DNA of 64,000 nucleotides from Rosa chinensis (GCF_002994745.2 NC_037090.1:25905501-25969500), one strand, 5' to 3'; numbered from the stretch's first letter, positions 13,453 through 25,228 are shown. Notes: generated by a model not told the origin, from the sequence alone. Numbers and translations are program-made.

Positions 13453-13766
13453 ACAATTCATTGTTTTTGTTTTTCTAGACTACAAATGAGAATATGGAAA
13501 TATTGGGAGAAAGAGACAAAAATAGCTGCATTCCAGTTTAGTAATGGTAAATTGGTTCAATCTCTTCACTTAAAAGCTAAATGCATCCATTTCTTCAACA
13601 TGATGATTCATTTAACTATGCAAATCAATTAGTTAGTCTGCAGGCTGACTTTCTTTATGTATCAAGTGTTCCTACAAATTAAGCTTTTGTGGCCTATACT
13701 GTTCATGGTGATTGCAATCTATAATGTCATCAGAGATACCGGTTGACAAATTTTTATCTTTCTTAG

Positions 13767-14285
13767 TCACCAACTTCATGGTCTCCTCCCTCTAGGTTGG
13801 GACATTCCCTTTCAGTTTATGGCCGGTCAAAGATTCTCATGTTTGGTGGACTTGCCAACAGTGGGCACTTGCGGTTAAGATCAGGTGAGACTTATACCAT
13901 TGATTTGGAAGATGAAGAGCCTCAATGGAGGCAACTGGAGTGTAATGCATTTACCAGCATTGACAGCCAGAGTGCAGTGCTCCCTCCTCCTAGACTTGAT
14001 CATGTTGCTGTGAGCATGCCTTGTGGAAGGATTATCATTTTTGGTGGTTCAATTGCCGGGCTGCATTCTCCTTCTCAGCTTTTCCTCTTGGATCCTTCTG
14101 AAGAGAAACCATCATGGAGAATTTTGAACGTTCCCGGGCAACCACCTAAATTTGCTTGGGGTCACAGCACCTGCGTGGTCGGAGGGACAAGGGTCCTGGT
14201 ACTGGGTGGCCACACAGGTGAGGAGTGGATACTTAATGACTTGCATGAGTTGTGCTTAGCAAGCAGGCAGGATTCAGACCTATGA
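13767..14285 (+). pseudogene. FKF1: C-terminal kelch fragment of FKF1/ADAGIO3-type F-box protein
   Basis: FKF1 (ADO3) is a blue-light LOV/F-box/kelch ubiquitin-ligase subunit that degrades CDF repressors in photoperiodic flowering. Only the last part is here, about 172 residues after the acceptor [27 protein letters not shown], a second kelch blade [18 protein letters not shown], a third [17 protein letters not shown], and the end ASRQDSDL. Wording such as LANSGHL and the DSDL end favour FKF1 over ZTL/LKP2. The frame is intact to its TGA, and a normal-looking 3' flank follows. The LOV domain, the F-box and the first kelch repeats are absent from the upstream 6 kb, so this is a 5'-truncated copy unless distant exons exist. 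Selection may have ceased only recently, since no internal stop is seen. Confidence 0.8.
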
Positions 14286-15090
14286 GAAGATTTCTTTCTT
14301 TACCTTACTCCACTGGAAGAAAATTTTGTTTTGTGATCTCTGTGACTTGAGCTTCTTCCCACCCAAGTCCCTAGTGATTGGCTTCGTTTTGTGTTATGAT
14401 GACTGGTGTTTGATGTATTTGTGTACTTGTGCTTCGATTTGTACTACAATGTATTTAGATCACACCTTGAATCATTTTGTATGATTCATTATTCCGGATG
14501 TACATTGTGAGTTTAGGATATGAATGTATAAAAGTTTATTTCCAGAGCATTTGATTTTGAAACCGCCTACTCTTCTCAATTGCTACTTCTATTAGGTTTC
14601 ATTTTTCCTTTCCTCAGAAGGTCTCTAATTCGGGTTTGGGAAGATTGTTCAGTGCTGGTCACAGCTGATTTGAAGCCCTTTATTACAGTTCCTCAAACAT
14701 ACTATTCCATTTGAAAAAGATGATAAATGATGAAATTATAACAAACCATGTCTACAAAAAATTCCATATCTCAGAAGAATATATTTTACGTGAATAGTGA
14801 CCATTTGGTAAGGAACCAAAACATTTTAGAATGAAATTATCATTGTACACACTCGAGTCTGAGTTCAACTTGTATTCAATAAGGTATAAGGCTGGAATAA
14901 AGAATCGTGTGCAACTTCAACTCTATGCTCATGCAGCACCTGCGGCCTGTGGCTGTCTCTATCGGTATACCTTATTAATTTGAAGTAGATAAAAGAATAT
15001 GCAGATTCAAATATGGTAGTGGTGATATCTGCTTGTCATGTTTGAGTGGTAAATGATGCAGATCTACTAGTATGACAGTAATGAGGTCCT
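14286..15090. other. Tail-to-tail spacer between FKF1-like and DRP1-like fragments
   Basis: About 800 bp of AT-rich sequence. The first 250 bp (TTTGTGTTATGATG...GTACATTGTGAG) looks like an FKF1 3' UTR. The right side would hold the 3' UTR of the minus-strand dynamin. No other gene was seen. Confidence 0.4.
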
Positions 15091-18000
15091 TCATTTCCAT
15101 GCGACAGAGTCAATCTCATCTCTGGCTGACTTGTACAGTTCAAGCCGTTTAGCAATAAGCGTTCGCTTTTCCATGAGTGCTGGATCCTCATCCAACATTG
15201 CACCTAGCCTCTCCTTCTGCAAAATAACACATGATCATCCATCATCAACCTCTCTTCAATATATTTATTTTCACCGCAAGAGTTTTGCTTTGGAAAATGA
15301 AAATTTCACCTCTTGCCTCCCAATTTGAGTGTAAAAGTAGTTGAGCAGAGATCTTTTGGCCTCTCGAACTTGACAGTGGACAACAGCCTTCGGAATCAAA
15401 TTCCTCAGTCTCACAAACCATATTGATATAAGAGTTGACGTTTGATGCTGATACATGATACATATAAAAATCATCATTTCTTAACCCCACCTTTAAAACT
15501 CGATGGCATGCTACAAATTTGTTTTGTGCAAGTTGCATCTAATAATTAGTGCAACTTGATGAAACAAAATGCTAAATTATTTGCTAAGTCGTATACGTAT
15601 CTGAAGAGTGTGTGTGTGTGTGTTTGTGGCAAAGTGAGGAGAAACTTGCATACCGATCCTCCTGAGATAATTATCCCCAACCATGTCCATATTTGGTGGC
15701 GGTTCTTTTCTATTTTTGTCTGCATTTGGTCCTGTTTGGTTTTGATTTCTGTCCCCTTCCATATTAAGCTTCCTGAAAAATTCCACCGTCAGGTAGCTAG
15801 ACTCCATTTCCACCAGCCGTGTAACTGTCTTCCTGCTTTCATCACGGAATCTTTCCAATGCTTCTGTGGAAGCTGCTGCAATGTCAGACTGAAGTGTAGG
15901 GAATCGTCTCAATTCCTACAATTGCCGTAAAGTAGCATCAGTACACATAAGTCCCATCTGCACGTTGACTAAAGTCGTGACAGGAAACTAGACCATAAAT
16001 GAAATTATATTAAAGATTGTAACTACGTTGACTCAAGACAAACTGTGTGGTGAAGTCGGCAATTGTTTTATATAATCAAGAACAGTTGGTGCAGATAGAA
16101 TTTACATATTTAAAGGTAACCTGATTCTGAATACAACTTGCTTAAATCTTATCCAAAATTTTACTCACCTCTGTCTCAGCTATTGACTTCTGTACAAGTT
16201 CTTTCAAAACAAAGTGCACCTATGCGAAAGCAATGGAGTCAAAATCAGATAACAACAGGAGTGAAAATATCTACCACAGTATCCATTTCGAGAAAAAATA
16301 TAGTGACGAAAGTAGACCAAAAGAACATTACAGCATCCACAGAGGCTTCAGCTGGTCCTTTAAAATAGACGATAGCTCCATCAATAAGTCTGCGGTATCC
16401 TTGTTCTGGAGCAATCAAATGGGGCTGATATCCATCAGCCTCTGTAACAACTTTTTGGACATTCTTTACAGAAAGATGCCGATCAAATGGGAGCTTTTTT
16501 AAAGCAGCTGGTAATTGGTGGTCAAAAACTTTGTATATACGATCTCCACCAGGTCGCCTGAAGGAAATGGTTAGAAACATACATTTTTGCACTTAGATAT
16601 CAAAATTACAGTATAACAGAGAGCTACTTAATCCGACACAAAACTCAACATAAACATGAGCAAGTACAAGGGTACTTATAATCTTTCAAGGGTTTTCTTA
16701 TTCCATGTCTGCAGCTTCGAAATAGGTGTCAACTTTTAGTCTCACAGAGCCTATATACTTTTAGAAGCTTTAATGAAACTAATAGGCAAGGTATCGCAAA
16801 CAAGCCCATCCATAATTATAATTTGCAGTCCTACAGTACTGAGAGAAGATTTCAAAAATTTAGACCAACTAAGAGTGAAGTCCTCAGAAAATGGCAAACA
16901 AAACTTTATATGCAAGCTCAAGATGGATTGTCTTGCGAAATACTGGACTAGTATATAACACACAATTTTACTTCAACAGTACATTTATTATCTGATGCAA
17001 TGAATCAAGAGTACATGTTTTGAGACGAACACCACTAGTAATGCTGATCATTTTAAAGAAATAAAAAGTGCAACATAAAATATTAAACTTAAATGGTTAA
17101 TAAAATGTTGTAAAGAGGTCTGAAATTTACCCTCCATCCAGGTGTTCCTTGAATACACGGTCAAATGCACGACATAGTTCTAAAATAGTGTACAATTGGG
17201 CCTGTACATAAAGTAACACATGTAAGCCATATGTTTCATGAACAAGAAAACTATATTAACAAGGTCAACATCTGTTACCCCTGAATCTATGCCAATTGGC
17301 CTGCCAATGCGATCCAGCTCTGCATTAAGTTCACTAATGGTCTTATTTATCAAAGCAATGATACTGGGTATCCGCTGCCTGATGACAGTCTCCAAATGCT
17401 GTTAAGAAGAAGGATGAAATGGAGCGGTGAGATTTCCATATGATCATTATCTATGCATATACAAGGTCGATAGAGTATGTCAGAAACAAGGACCTTAGAC
17501 AAAAGTTTGGCGAGATACTCTGACCCCATTCTATGTGCCAAGTGTCCATAATCAGGACTATTTTCAAAGTATTCCTGCTCCTTCCTACGAGCAGCCATCA
17601 TATCAATGTGTTCTTGTTGATATCAGCTTGAGAACGGTTCACAATTCCAACCCATGGGTGTTGCAGTCTATATGCCCTTCCTTCTATAACCTTAAAACAT
17701 GCAAACATTTAGCAATTAGTTAAAGTTATGGCCACCACCAGAAGGAAACTTATTATAGGTACATACATATATTAAGACCAAAAAATAGAGTCTAGAGTCT
17801 AAGGGAGGTGAAGGGAATAGATAGATGAAATACTTGTAATTATTTATTCATGAAATAGAACAATAAAAAAAATAAAAAATATTAATGAAATAACAAAAAG
17901 CTGACAACCCCTGACAGTTAAAATTCTGCTCTTCTGTGTCCAAGTAACTTTTATTTATTGTCTAATCAATTAATGAAGTGACAATAATTGGATCCTTACA

Positions 18001-18973
18001 TCGAGAGCGTTGGTTCCCTTGTCCATTAGATCCAGTTTTGTCATCACTCCAAATGTTCTTTCACCTAAAAATGCCAAACACAACAGTAGAAAGTAAGTGT
18101 TTGGGCTTTTGGCTTGTAAAAGCAGCAATGCTTTAGATAAATAGTCACAAGGAGACAAAAGTGGCATAGCCTCTCCAGATATCTTTTACCTGATGGATCA
18201 ACTTCTCTTGCAAGTTTAATAGCATCTGAAGTAGCAATATCTTGATTAGCAGGAGATATAGCCAATATAATGCAGTTAGGCTACAAATCAAAGAAGTTCA
18301 TCAGATTGAGTGATACTAGTAAAAACTAAGAAATCCATAATATATTGATCATGGGAGGATGTGAAAATAACTTGTGTTTACTATCAGAACTCCATGTCAA
18401 ACATCTCACAGTATATGCAAGTTCATTAGTTGAATGCTATCTTTAGGACGTGTTTGTGTACTTTTTGAAAATGTGGCAAGCCTCATGGGAGTTTGTCTGA
18501 TTGTATCCAAGATCAAGCCTTCTCACCTTCTCAACATAAGAACGAACCATACTCTCAATATCCTCAACAATGCTGTCTGGTTGTCCCTCTGCAGAAGCCA
18601 AAAAGAAATATCTTTACTAAAATGGGGGGAGAGAGAGACAGAGACAGAGACAGGGATTACCTACAGCAACCTTAGTCAATCCAGGAAGATCTATGAGAGT
18701 CAAGTTTACAGCTGCAAGGTACACCCAGAAATGAGCGAAAACCCAAAAACAATAGGTCGATAGAAAGAATAGTATTCTTTTAAATAAGTATATGTGATGA
18801 TTTAAGTAAATGATTTTGTCCATTATGTTATCACAGGAGATGAAATACAGACCATTTGGGGAATATGTGCTGAGATGAATCGGGATGTTAGAGATTTGCT
18901 TTGATTTGCCAGTTATACGATCAGTCTCATCTGCGATCTCCTTGCGTACAGCAGCAGCGTAAGGGAACAGGAA
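15091..18973 (-). pseudogene. Dynamin-related protein 1 (DRP1A/1C-like), 5'-truncated and frameshifted
   Basis: DRP1 proteins are GTPases that scission membranes at the cell plate and in clathrin endocytosis. Thirteen exons can be placed (minus strand, 5' to 3'): 18853-18973, 18661-18711, 18527-18588, 18190-18280, 18000-18064, 17494-17690, 17279-17398, 17131-17201, 16332-16557, 16169-16219, 15654-15915, 15310-15447, 15091-15216. Recognised pieces: [20 protein letters not shown], the G3 motif [21 protein letters not shown] (G4), [14 protein letters not shown], the middle domain [19 protein letters not shown], and the GED end [11 protein letters not shown]. The first exons with the P-loop (G1) and switch I are missing; nothing like them lies between 18974 and the mTERF gene. 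Exon 17494-17690 has a 2-bp insertion near 17607-17612 (after DINKN), and exon 15310-15447 lacks 2 bp near 15406 (after MVCET), both shifting frame. All other splice sites are intact, so the decay is recent. Confidence 0.88.
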
Positions 18974-19082
18974 CTCTCAGTGTTCAGAACAATGTAAACA
19001 ATAACTCCCTATTAGGCCATTGTTGTAAGCAGTGATTTGTAAAGCCCTGTCACTCTCAGCACAGAACTCCACCTCTTATAAT

Positions 19083-19272
19083 TTATATTATAAAGAATTA
19101 GTTGTTCTAAAGTTGGTAATACCGAAAATTAAAATACCGAATTTAGTAGATATAATTAAAAATCGAAAATTTTGGTTGGTAATTGGTAACTCAGTTTTGA
19201 AACCGAAAGCTTTGGTTTTGAAGTTAGTAATACCTATAACCGATTCGAACCGACCGAATGACAGCACTACTT
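19083..19272. mobile_element. Probable hAT-like transposon remnant beside the DRP1 break
   Basis: Read on the minus strand, this begins TAGTGCTGTCATTCGGTCGG, then TTCGAATCGG and repeated GGTAATACC/ATTACCAA blocks. This is the low-complexity 'CGGTTCGGT...' style of many plant hAT-type ends. No opposite terminus or target duplication could be defined. Its position, 65-300 bp beyond the first surviving DRP1 exon, suggests a link to the loss of the 5' exons, but this is inference. Confidence 0.4.
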
Positions 19273-19718
19273 TTATCTATTTAACTCAGAAAGTGAAAAC
19301 TCACGCAGAATTATTTTTAAAGTGATCAAAAAAATAATTTATTAGGTATTTTTTTGACAAAAATTTATTTAAAAAAAAAAAAATTCAATCTAAGAATCAT
19401 TTGGTCTAGTCCGACTGCCAAAGCATTTGGTCCGAATGTAAAGTGTTTATCTTAAACCCCGATAGAATGAATCGACAAGCAGTAAAACCCTTGACGCACA
19501 TGGACGACTACCAAACGTTTTCTCTGAAAGGCAGCTACTCAATAAGCATCAGTACGAGAAACTCCTGCAGCCGGAGTCCAACTCTTTCTGGGTCTCGTCT
19601 GTTCAGTCCCAAAGGTAACATTTCATCCTGAGACTTAGATACTCATTTCTCTTCCGCTGAATCTGTGCCCTTTTAGATTATCTACTTCTATTCACTTGGC
19701 AATCTCATCAAACTGGTC

Positions 19719-21482
19719 ATGACCCATTTGCAAAAACTCAGGATAGCATCTATTCCCAGCTGGGTTTCTTCTATTTTTCATGAAAATCACCTTAGATCAC
19801 CAAGAACCCTATTTGGGGTTTTCCCCAATGTCCAAATCCCTAGAGTTTACAGCACAAAAATGGCCCCTGAAATTGAAAACCATGAAGTTTTGGTTGAAAC
19901 TTCGACTGCTAAGGGCAGAAGTGCTACTCGAACTCTTCGTTACATTCAAAAAGAAACGCAGGCTGCATTGTTGGAGTATTTGCACAGTACTAGAGGCTTA
20001 CATTTCACTGATGCTGAGAATATTAGTAAAAACTGCCCACATTTTCTAGACAAGCTTTTTCACAGGGCTGATTGTGAGAGAGAGATTAGGCGGTCAATTG
20101 CTCGGTTCTTGCGGTACCACCCTATTAATGAATTTGAACCCTTCTTTGAGAGCTTGGGTTTGAAACCTTCCGAGTATGTTTCTCTTCTTCCACGCAATTT
20201 GATGTATTTGACTGATGATGAGTTGTTGCTTCATAATTATACTGTTTTATCTAATTATGGGATTCCACCAAATAAGATAGGAAAGATTTACAGGGAAGCA
20301 ACAGAGGTCTTTCAATATGATTTTCAGGTTTTGGCATCAAAACTTCAAGCTTATGAAGAACTAGGTCTTAGCCGTTCTGCTTTAGTTCGCTATGTTGTTG
20401 GTGGTCCTTATCTTTTGGTTGGGGATGTCAATGCAGCATTTGTTTCAGTATTGGAAAAATTGAAGAGTATTGGATTTGAAACCAATAGGATTGAGGGGAA
20501 TTTATGGGAAGATAACACTTATTATTGGAGCCGGATGCTTGAAGTTCTGAGTTTGTTTAGTGAGATGGGTTGCAGTGATGAGCAGTTGGGCAAGCTACTT
20601 TGTCACAACCCAGATATTTTATTTGAAAGTTCAGGGGAAATGACAGTTTCACTGATTGGGTTGTTACAAAAATTTGGATTTACAAAGAGGGAGTTATGTT
20701 CAATGTTTCTACAATTTCCGCAGATTCCAGTAGCAAAATTTGTTGCAAATTTGAGACGGTGCATTTTGTTCCTGGATGAGATTGACATGAAGGCTGCAGA
20801 GATTGGGAAGATTGTTCATTCTCACCCCCTGCTACTGGGTTCGTGCTCTTTGAAAAAAACTAGCAGCTTACTTTGTACTTTGAATGTTGGGAAGAAACGA
20901 TTGTCTCAATACATCCAGGAGAACCCACAAGAGTTAAAGAATTGGGTTTGGGGTAGAAAAATTGAGTCATTTCCAGATTCAGGAGATGAAGTTAGATCAA
21001 AGGCTGAAAGGACTAAGTTCTTGTTAGACATAGGATTTGTAGAAAACTCCAGCAAAATGAAAGCAGCGCTGAAGGCATGTCGAGGCAATGGAGAGGAGCT
21101 TCAGGAAAGATTTGATTGCATAGTAAAAGCTGGTTTGGATCAGAAGGATGTCTGTGAACTGATTCAATCATGCCCTCAAAATCTTAACCAGACAACGGAT
21201 GTGATTGAAATGAAGATCGACTGTCTTGTAAATGAATTGGGTTATCCCATATCGTCCTTGTTGACTGCCACAAGATATCTTTCCCATAAAATGGAAAGGG
21301 TCAAGCTTAGGGTACGCATGTTCAATTGGCTCAAAGATCATGGAATAGCTGCTCCTGGGCTTTCCTTGAGCACTCTTATTTCTTGCTCAGATAGTTATTT
21401 TATAAAGACTTATGTACATCGTCATCCTGCTGGTCCTCAAGTTTGGCACGATTTGAAGAAGGAAATTGAATCCAATTGCTAA
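19719..21482 (+). CDS. Mitochondrial transcription termination factor family protein (MTEF18-like)
   Basis: A 587-residue, intronless mTERF protein. The family binds organelle nucleic acids through tandem helical mTERF repeats and controls organellar transcription, splicing or translation. The first ~47 residues are rich in Arg, Ser and hydrophobic residues with few acidic ones, like a mitochondrial transit peptide, followed by MAPEIENHEV. Repeated motifs of the type (L/I)xxxPxxL are visible: SLLPRNLMYLTDDEL, NYGIPPNKIGKIYREA, CHNPDILFESSGE, FLQFPQIPVAKF, VHSHPLLLGSC, ENPQELKNWVWG, QSCPQNLNQ. Length and the block RFLRYHPINEFEPFFESLGL fit the MTEF18 (SHOT1) branch, known for heat-tolerance suppression in Arabidopsis, but assignment within the family is by memory of wording. 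The CDS is intact. A probable leader lies upstream (about 19440-19718) with a donor-like CAAAG|GTAAC at 19613. The minus-strand ORFs inside are shadows. Confidence 0.92.
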   Translation: MTHLQKLRIASIPSWVSSIFHENHLRSPRTLFGVFPNVQIPRVYSTKMAPEIENHEVLVETSTAKGRSATRTLRYIQKETQAALLEYLHSTRGLHFTDAENISKNCPHFLDKLFHRADCEREIRRSIARFLRYHPINEFEPFFESLGLKPSEYVSLLPRNLMYLTDDELLLHNYTVLSNYGIPPNKIGKIYREATEVFQYDFQVLASKLQAYEELGLSRSALVRYVVGGPYLLVGDVNAAFVSVLEKLKSIGFETNRIEGNLWEDNTYYWSRMLEVLSLFSEMGCSDEQLGKLLCHNPDILFESSGEMTVSLIGLLQKFGFTKRELCSMFLQFPQIPVAKFVANLRRCILFLDEIDMKAAEIGKIVHSHPLLLGSCSLKKTSSLLCTLNVGKKRLSQYIQENPQELKNWVWGRKIESFPDSGDEVRSKAERTKFLLDIGFVENSSKMKAALKACRGNGEELQERFDCIVKAGLDQKDVCELIQSCPQNLNQTTDVIEMKIDCLVNELGYPISSLLTATRYLSHKMERVKLRVRMFNWLKDHGIAAPGLSLSTLISCSDSYFIKTYVHRHPAGPQVWHDLKKEIESNC

Positions 21483-23233
21483 AACATTAGTTGCTTCTCC
21501 TTTTAAATATCTGCACTGCTGCTTTTCCTAAGTTGGCACTAACCTACTTTTTCAAGTTTCTTTTACATGACAAGATTTGGATAACCGGCAAGATCACACA
21601 TAAAGAGTACAAAGAATCAAAGTTCAGTCAACACCACGTTATAGTCTTTTTCTTATAATGATAAAAAAAAATGATAGTTTTATCTTTAACTTAATACATA
21701 ATTGATCTGTGTATCATAGCATGACATTATCTGATTTGACTTGAAAAACACTGATATAAGTTGCGCCGTTTTCACCCAAGGTTTTTGCCTAAAGAAATAT
21801 TTTCTGAGTAATGGAAACAAGATGCATTGTTAGAATCACATTTCAGCTATTATCAGTCAAGTTACTCAGCACCTTTGTTTTTCTTCGGCCATGAGTTGCC
21901 AGAGAATGTTGAAGAATTCTGGAAATTGATGCAAAGCAGATGAAAAGGTAAAGCAATGACCTTGCTTATGGGCTCTTGCTCTTGCTGAAACTTTATTCCA
22001 GGGTAATTAACTAGAATAAGATGGAAAGGTATGGATGAAGCACTATAATAACCCTGCTGTTCATCCTATTATATTGCCTTGCAACAATTTTAAGCATTCG
22101 TATCTTCTTATCAGTTGTGTCATCTCTATTTTGTTCCATAACTTCCCGTTGTTTTAAGAGCAATCCATGGCAGTGGCCACTCTTATTTATATGGCCTTGT
22201 GACCCAACTTGACTTGAAGCTCAAAGCCTGAATCTGAGATTTGACAAAGGAAAGAGATCAGTGGCATTGGAATTAAGCTCAAACCTAAAGGGCGCCTTCC
22301 AACTCCAAAACAAACACTTCAAAAAGATGGTTTTTTTGTTTTTGTTTTTGTGTCATTTATAAACGTTGTCGCCTTTTATCTTTGTTTCTGCTGTCAGTGT
22401 TACCATAACAAGAAACTACATGGTAGTTGAGAAGAGTTTTGAGTGACAATAGAGGTTAAAAAGGGGGCAAGCTTTTGTTCTACTAACAAATAAATGGATC
22501 CGGTAAATGTCTAGTCTAATTTTGACAGTAGCTTAACATTGATGTGCAAAATTTGTATTAGGTGAACTTTCTTCTCATTTCAGCATTCTCTTTGGATGTA
22601 GATGATAAATTCCCCCTCTTACTTTGAAGTTTGAACCCTCACGCAATCCGTAGTAGCAGCACAAGAATTAACCATTTTAGAGTCGGTGAAATCGAACTTG
22701 AGTTACAACTGTTGCAACCATATCGAATTATCAAACCATAAACCTCTTGGAGTTATTAACTTATTATTAGTATATGGGGGCATACTTGTAGTGACTCAAG
22801 AGAGAGATTTTAGGAGCATTTTTATCAGACTCTATTTTGACTCTTTAGTTATTTTAGAGAGCATGTTTAGCTTTTTATTCATTTTAACAACTGCACAATA
22901 CTCCTAAGTGGCTCTCCATTATAACTTTTAGCTATCTCGCTCCTAAATATAGAGAGCGAGATGAGGCTCTCTATAATTTAAAACATTCATTTTAAGTTAT
23001 TTTATGTAATTTATAAATATATTTAAACTATTTAATCTTCATTTTAAAAATAATATAAATTCAAAATTATCTAAAATAAAGAGCACAGACGTATTTCTAA
23101 AGTGGCTAGCCAAAATGACTTTTTAGCTATTTTAGCTAAAATTTAACTCAAAAATGGCTAGCATTGCTAAAGATACTCTAACTACAGATCACAAGAAAAT
23201 GGCTAAATAATCCAAAATAGTTAGGTTAGGTTA
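21483..23233. other. Intergenic region with a degenerate MITE-like block
   Basis: No gene recognised. At about 22795-23180 the two ends are loosely complementary: GGAGCATTTTTATCAGACTC on the left against GAGTATCTTTAGCAATGCTAGCC read from the right. The interior is rich in TTTAGCTA/TAGCTAAAA and contains GAGAGCGAGATGAGGCTCTC. This resembles a decayed MITE, but neither termini nor target duplication are certain. Confidence 0.35.
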
Positions 23234-23242
23234 TTTTTAAAA

Positions 23243-23651
23243 GGGCTAAATACTAGTTAGTACCCTGTGGTTTAGGTTCAAAATCAATTCAGTCCCTGGA
23301 CTTCTAATTTCATCAAAAACACCCATGCACTTTCAATTTTGATCTAATAGGTCTAATTCGTTAATATTCTATTATGGGTTCAAGTTATAGTTGTATTATT
23401 TGTTGAAAAAATATTTAATTTTAATAGTAGGACTCACTCCTAAATTGACTAGACCACCACGACACTACATCATAAAACATAAGCCATATATGAGCCACAT
23501 TAACAAGTTAAATAACTCAATTGTTGGAAAACTAACAAATTGGACTTATTAAATCAAAATTGAAAGTGCAGGGGTGTTTTTGATGAAATTAAAAGTTCAG
23601 GGACTATTGATTTTAGACTTAAACCACAGGGTAGTAATTTGTATTTAGTCC
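23243..23651. mobile_element. Mutator-type MITE with ~100-bp TIRs and 9-bp TSD
   Basis: Left end GGGCTAAATACTAGTTAGTA and right end (reverse complement) GGACTAAATACAAATTACTA continue as inverted repeats for about 100 bp, including CCTGTGGTTTAGGTT, CAGTCCCTG and TTTCATCAAAAACACC. The element is 409 bp. It is flanked by the identical 9-mer TTTTTAAAA at 23234-23242 and 23652-23660, which is the hallmark of Mutator-like insertion. No coding capacity; non-autonomous. Confidence 0.88.
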
Positions 23652-23829
23652 TTTTTAAAAATCTACTCATTATCATAGATTCATGATTCATTACTGGACA
23701 CATAATTACCAATTTGTTAATTTCCCATACAACCCTTTTTAACAGGAGGTGAAAAAAATAAACACCCATATATTTCTGACCAATTTCCTTCTCCTCCCAT
23801 CCTCCATTCAAGTTGTTTCTCCTCCCTGC

Positions 23830-25228
23830 CTCCTCTCTTTAGCTAAGCTCTCAAGACTCAAGAGCTTAGTCTTTCTTTTGATGAAGCTCTTGAGGTCCCA
23901 AAATTTATGCTAGCACTTCTCTTTAACCTCATCATTTTCTGATCTGTTTCTTCATTATTTCTTATTCAGATCATAGTTCTCAATTTGTGTTTTTTCTTCA
24001 CTGTTGGAAACCAGTATTACAGAAACAAGCTGAGTTGGTTCTTGGGTTTCTGTCAGTGTCTTGATAGGTCTGATCAGATGGTGAGAAATGGGCTTTATCA
24101 ATGAGATGCAGAAAGTATAAATTTACTTCGAGGTCAGCTTCAGTTTTCTTTGCCGCTCTCTTACTTTTGTTGCACATCTACTCTGTAATGCTTTGTTTTC
24201 TCGTATTACTGCCTCTTAGTTTTGTGAAACTAAATGGTTGGAAAATGATTTAAGTTGCTTTTGCAGTCATGGATTTCTCAATGTTGACCTGAAAAATCAA
24301 AGCGCTTACTGAATTGAGAGTTTGGTTGGATTAGTTCATCAATCATCATATCTGAAAACATCATGAATCCTAAGATTCAAATTTATCTTTTTGGTTTGTT
24401 TCTTGCATCCTTTGAGCACCCAAACTTGGAGATATTGTGGAAGTGTAGGCACAATGGTTTTCCTTTGGTTGTACTTGCCAAACAGATTGGTCTTTCTTAT
24501 TTTTCTGCAGATCTTTAGTTTGGAAATTGTGTACAAATGGGTACATCTGGTTTGTAATACTGATATCATACTACTTTCTTTTTTGTTTTTGTTTTTGTTT
24601 TTTACTATTACTTGTGGTATTTGCCTCATATGACCACTTCGTATTGTTCTGTATCCAGTGATTTGAATTTTCAATTCTTTGTACTGATATGATCAGTGCA
24701 TGGAATAATTGAGTCAGTACAGCCACTTCATACCAGAATCTGTTGGTATGGTTAAGATGCATTATTATGTTATTGAAAACTATAGAGCCAAAGGATTTCA
24801 ACCCGTATTTTCTCTTCTTCTCAGCTGATTTCCTAAAGAACCAAATTGAGTGTAAGGAATGAAAGTTTTGTAGCTTTGGATGGTCGTCTTTATCTTTTTG
24901 GGTTGGTTTTGTTTGTAGTTCTTGCTTTTCATAGGTCTAAGATTTGTGTGCTGTTCCTTAAAGTTTTCACTTTTCATTTTTGGCTCAACTTTATATCTAA
25001 ACTGGTGCTTTTTTCACCTTCTTACATCATTGGTCTGATATGCATATGCTCTAACTTCTTCTGCTTGTGGATATGCCTTATATCAGTTATATGGTTCTGC
25101 GTTATTGACTTTGCAGGTTGCATTGTGGATCTCATTCAGTCAATCAATTCTTACTTCTGAAGTCCTTTTTTTCTTTTTGCAGAAGTTTCTTTAGGTCTTC
25201 GAAAAACTTTTGATACAATTTTTTCACT
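23830..25228 (+). promoter_or_regulatory. Leader and 5'-UTR intron region of the AT-hook gene
   Basis: A CT-rich leader-like stretch begins around 23815-23960. The acceptor TTTTTGCAG ends at about 25182, 47 bp before the ATG at 25229, implying at least one large 5'-UTR intron. The exact donor is uncertain (GAG|GTCAGC near 24132 is a candidate). The many short ORFs in 24339-25160 fall in this intronic sequence and show no family features. Confidence 0.4.

Noticed and set aside
15091..18973. Functional dynamin gene
   Set aside because: P-loop exons absent and two frame-breaking 2-bp indels.
24339..25160. Several ~70-110-codon ORFs on both strands
   Set aside because: They lie in the inferred 5'-UTR intron of the AT-hook gene, are T-rich and hydrophobic by composition only.
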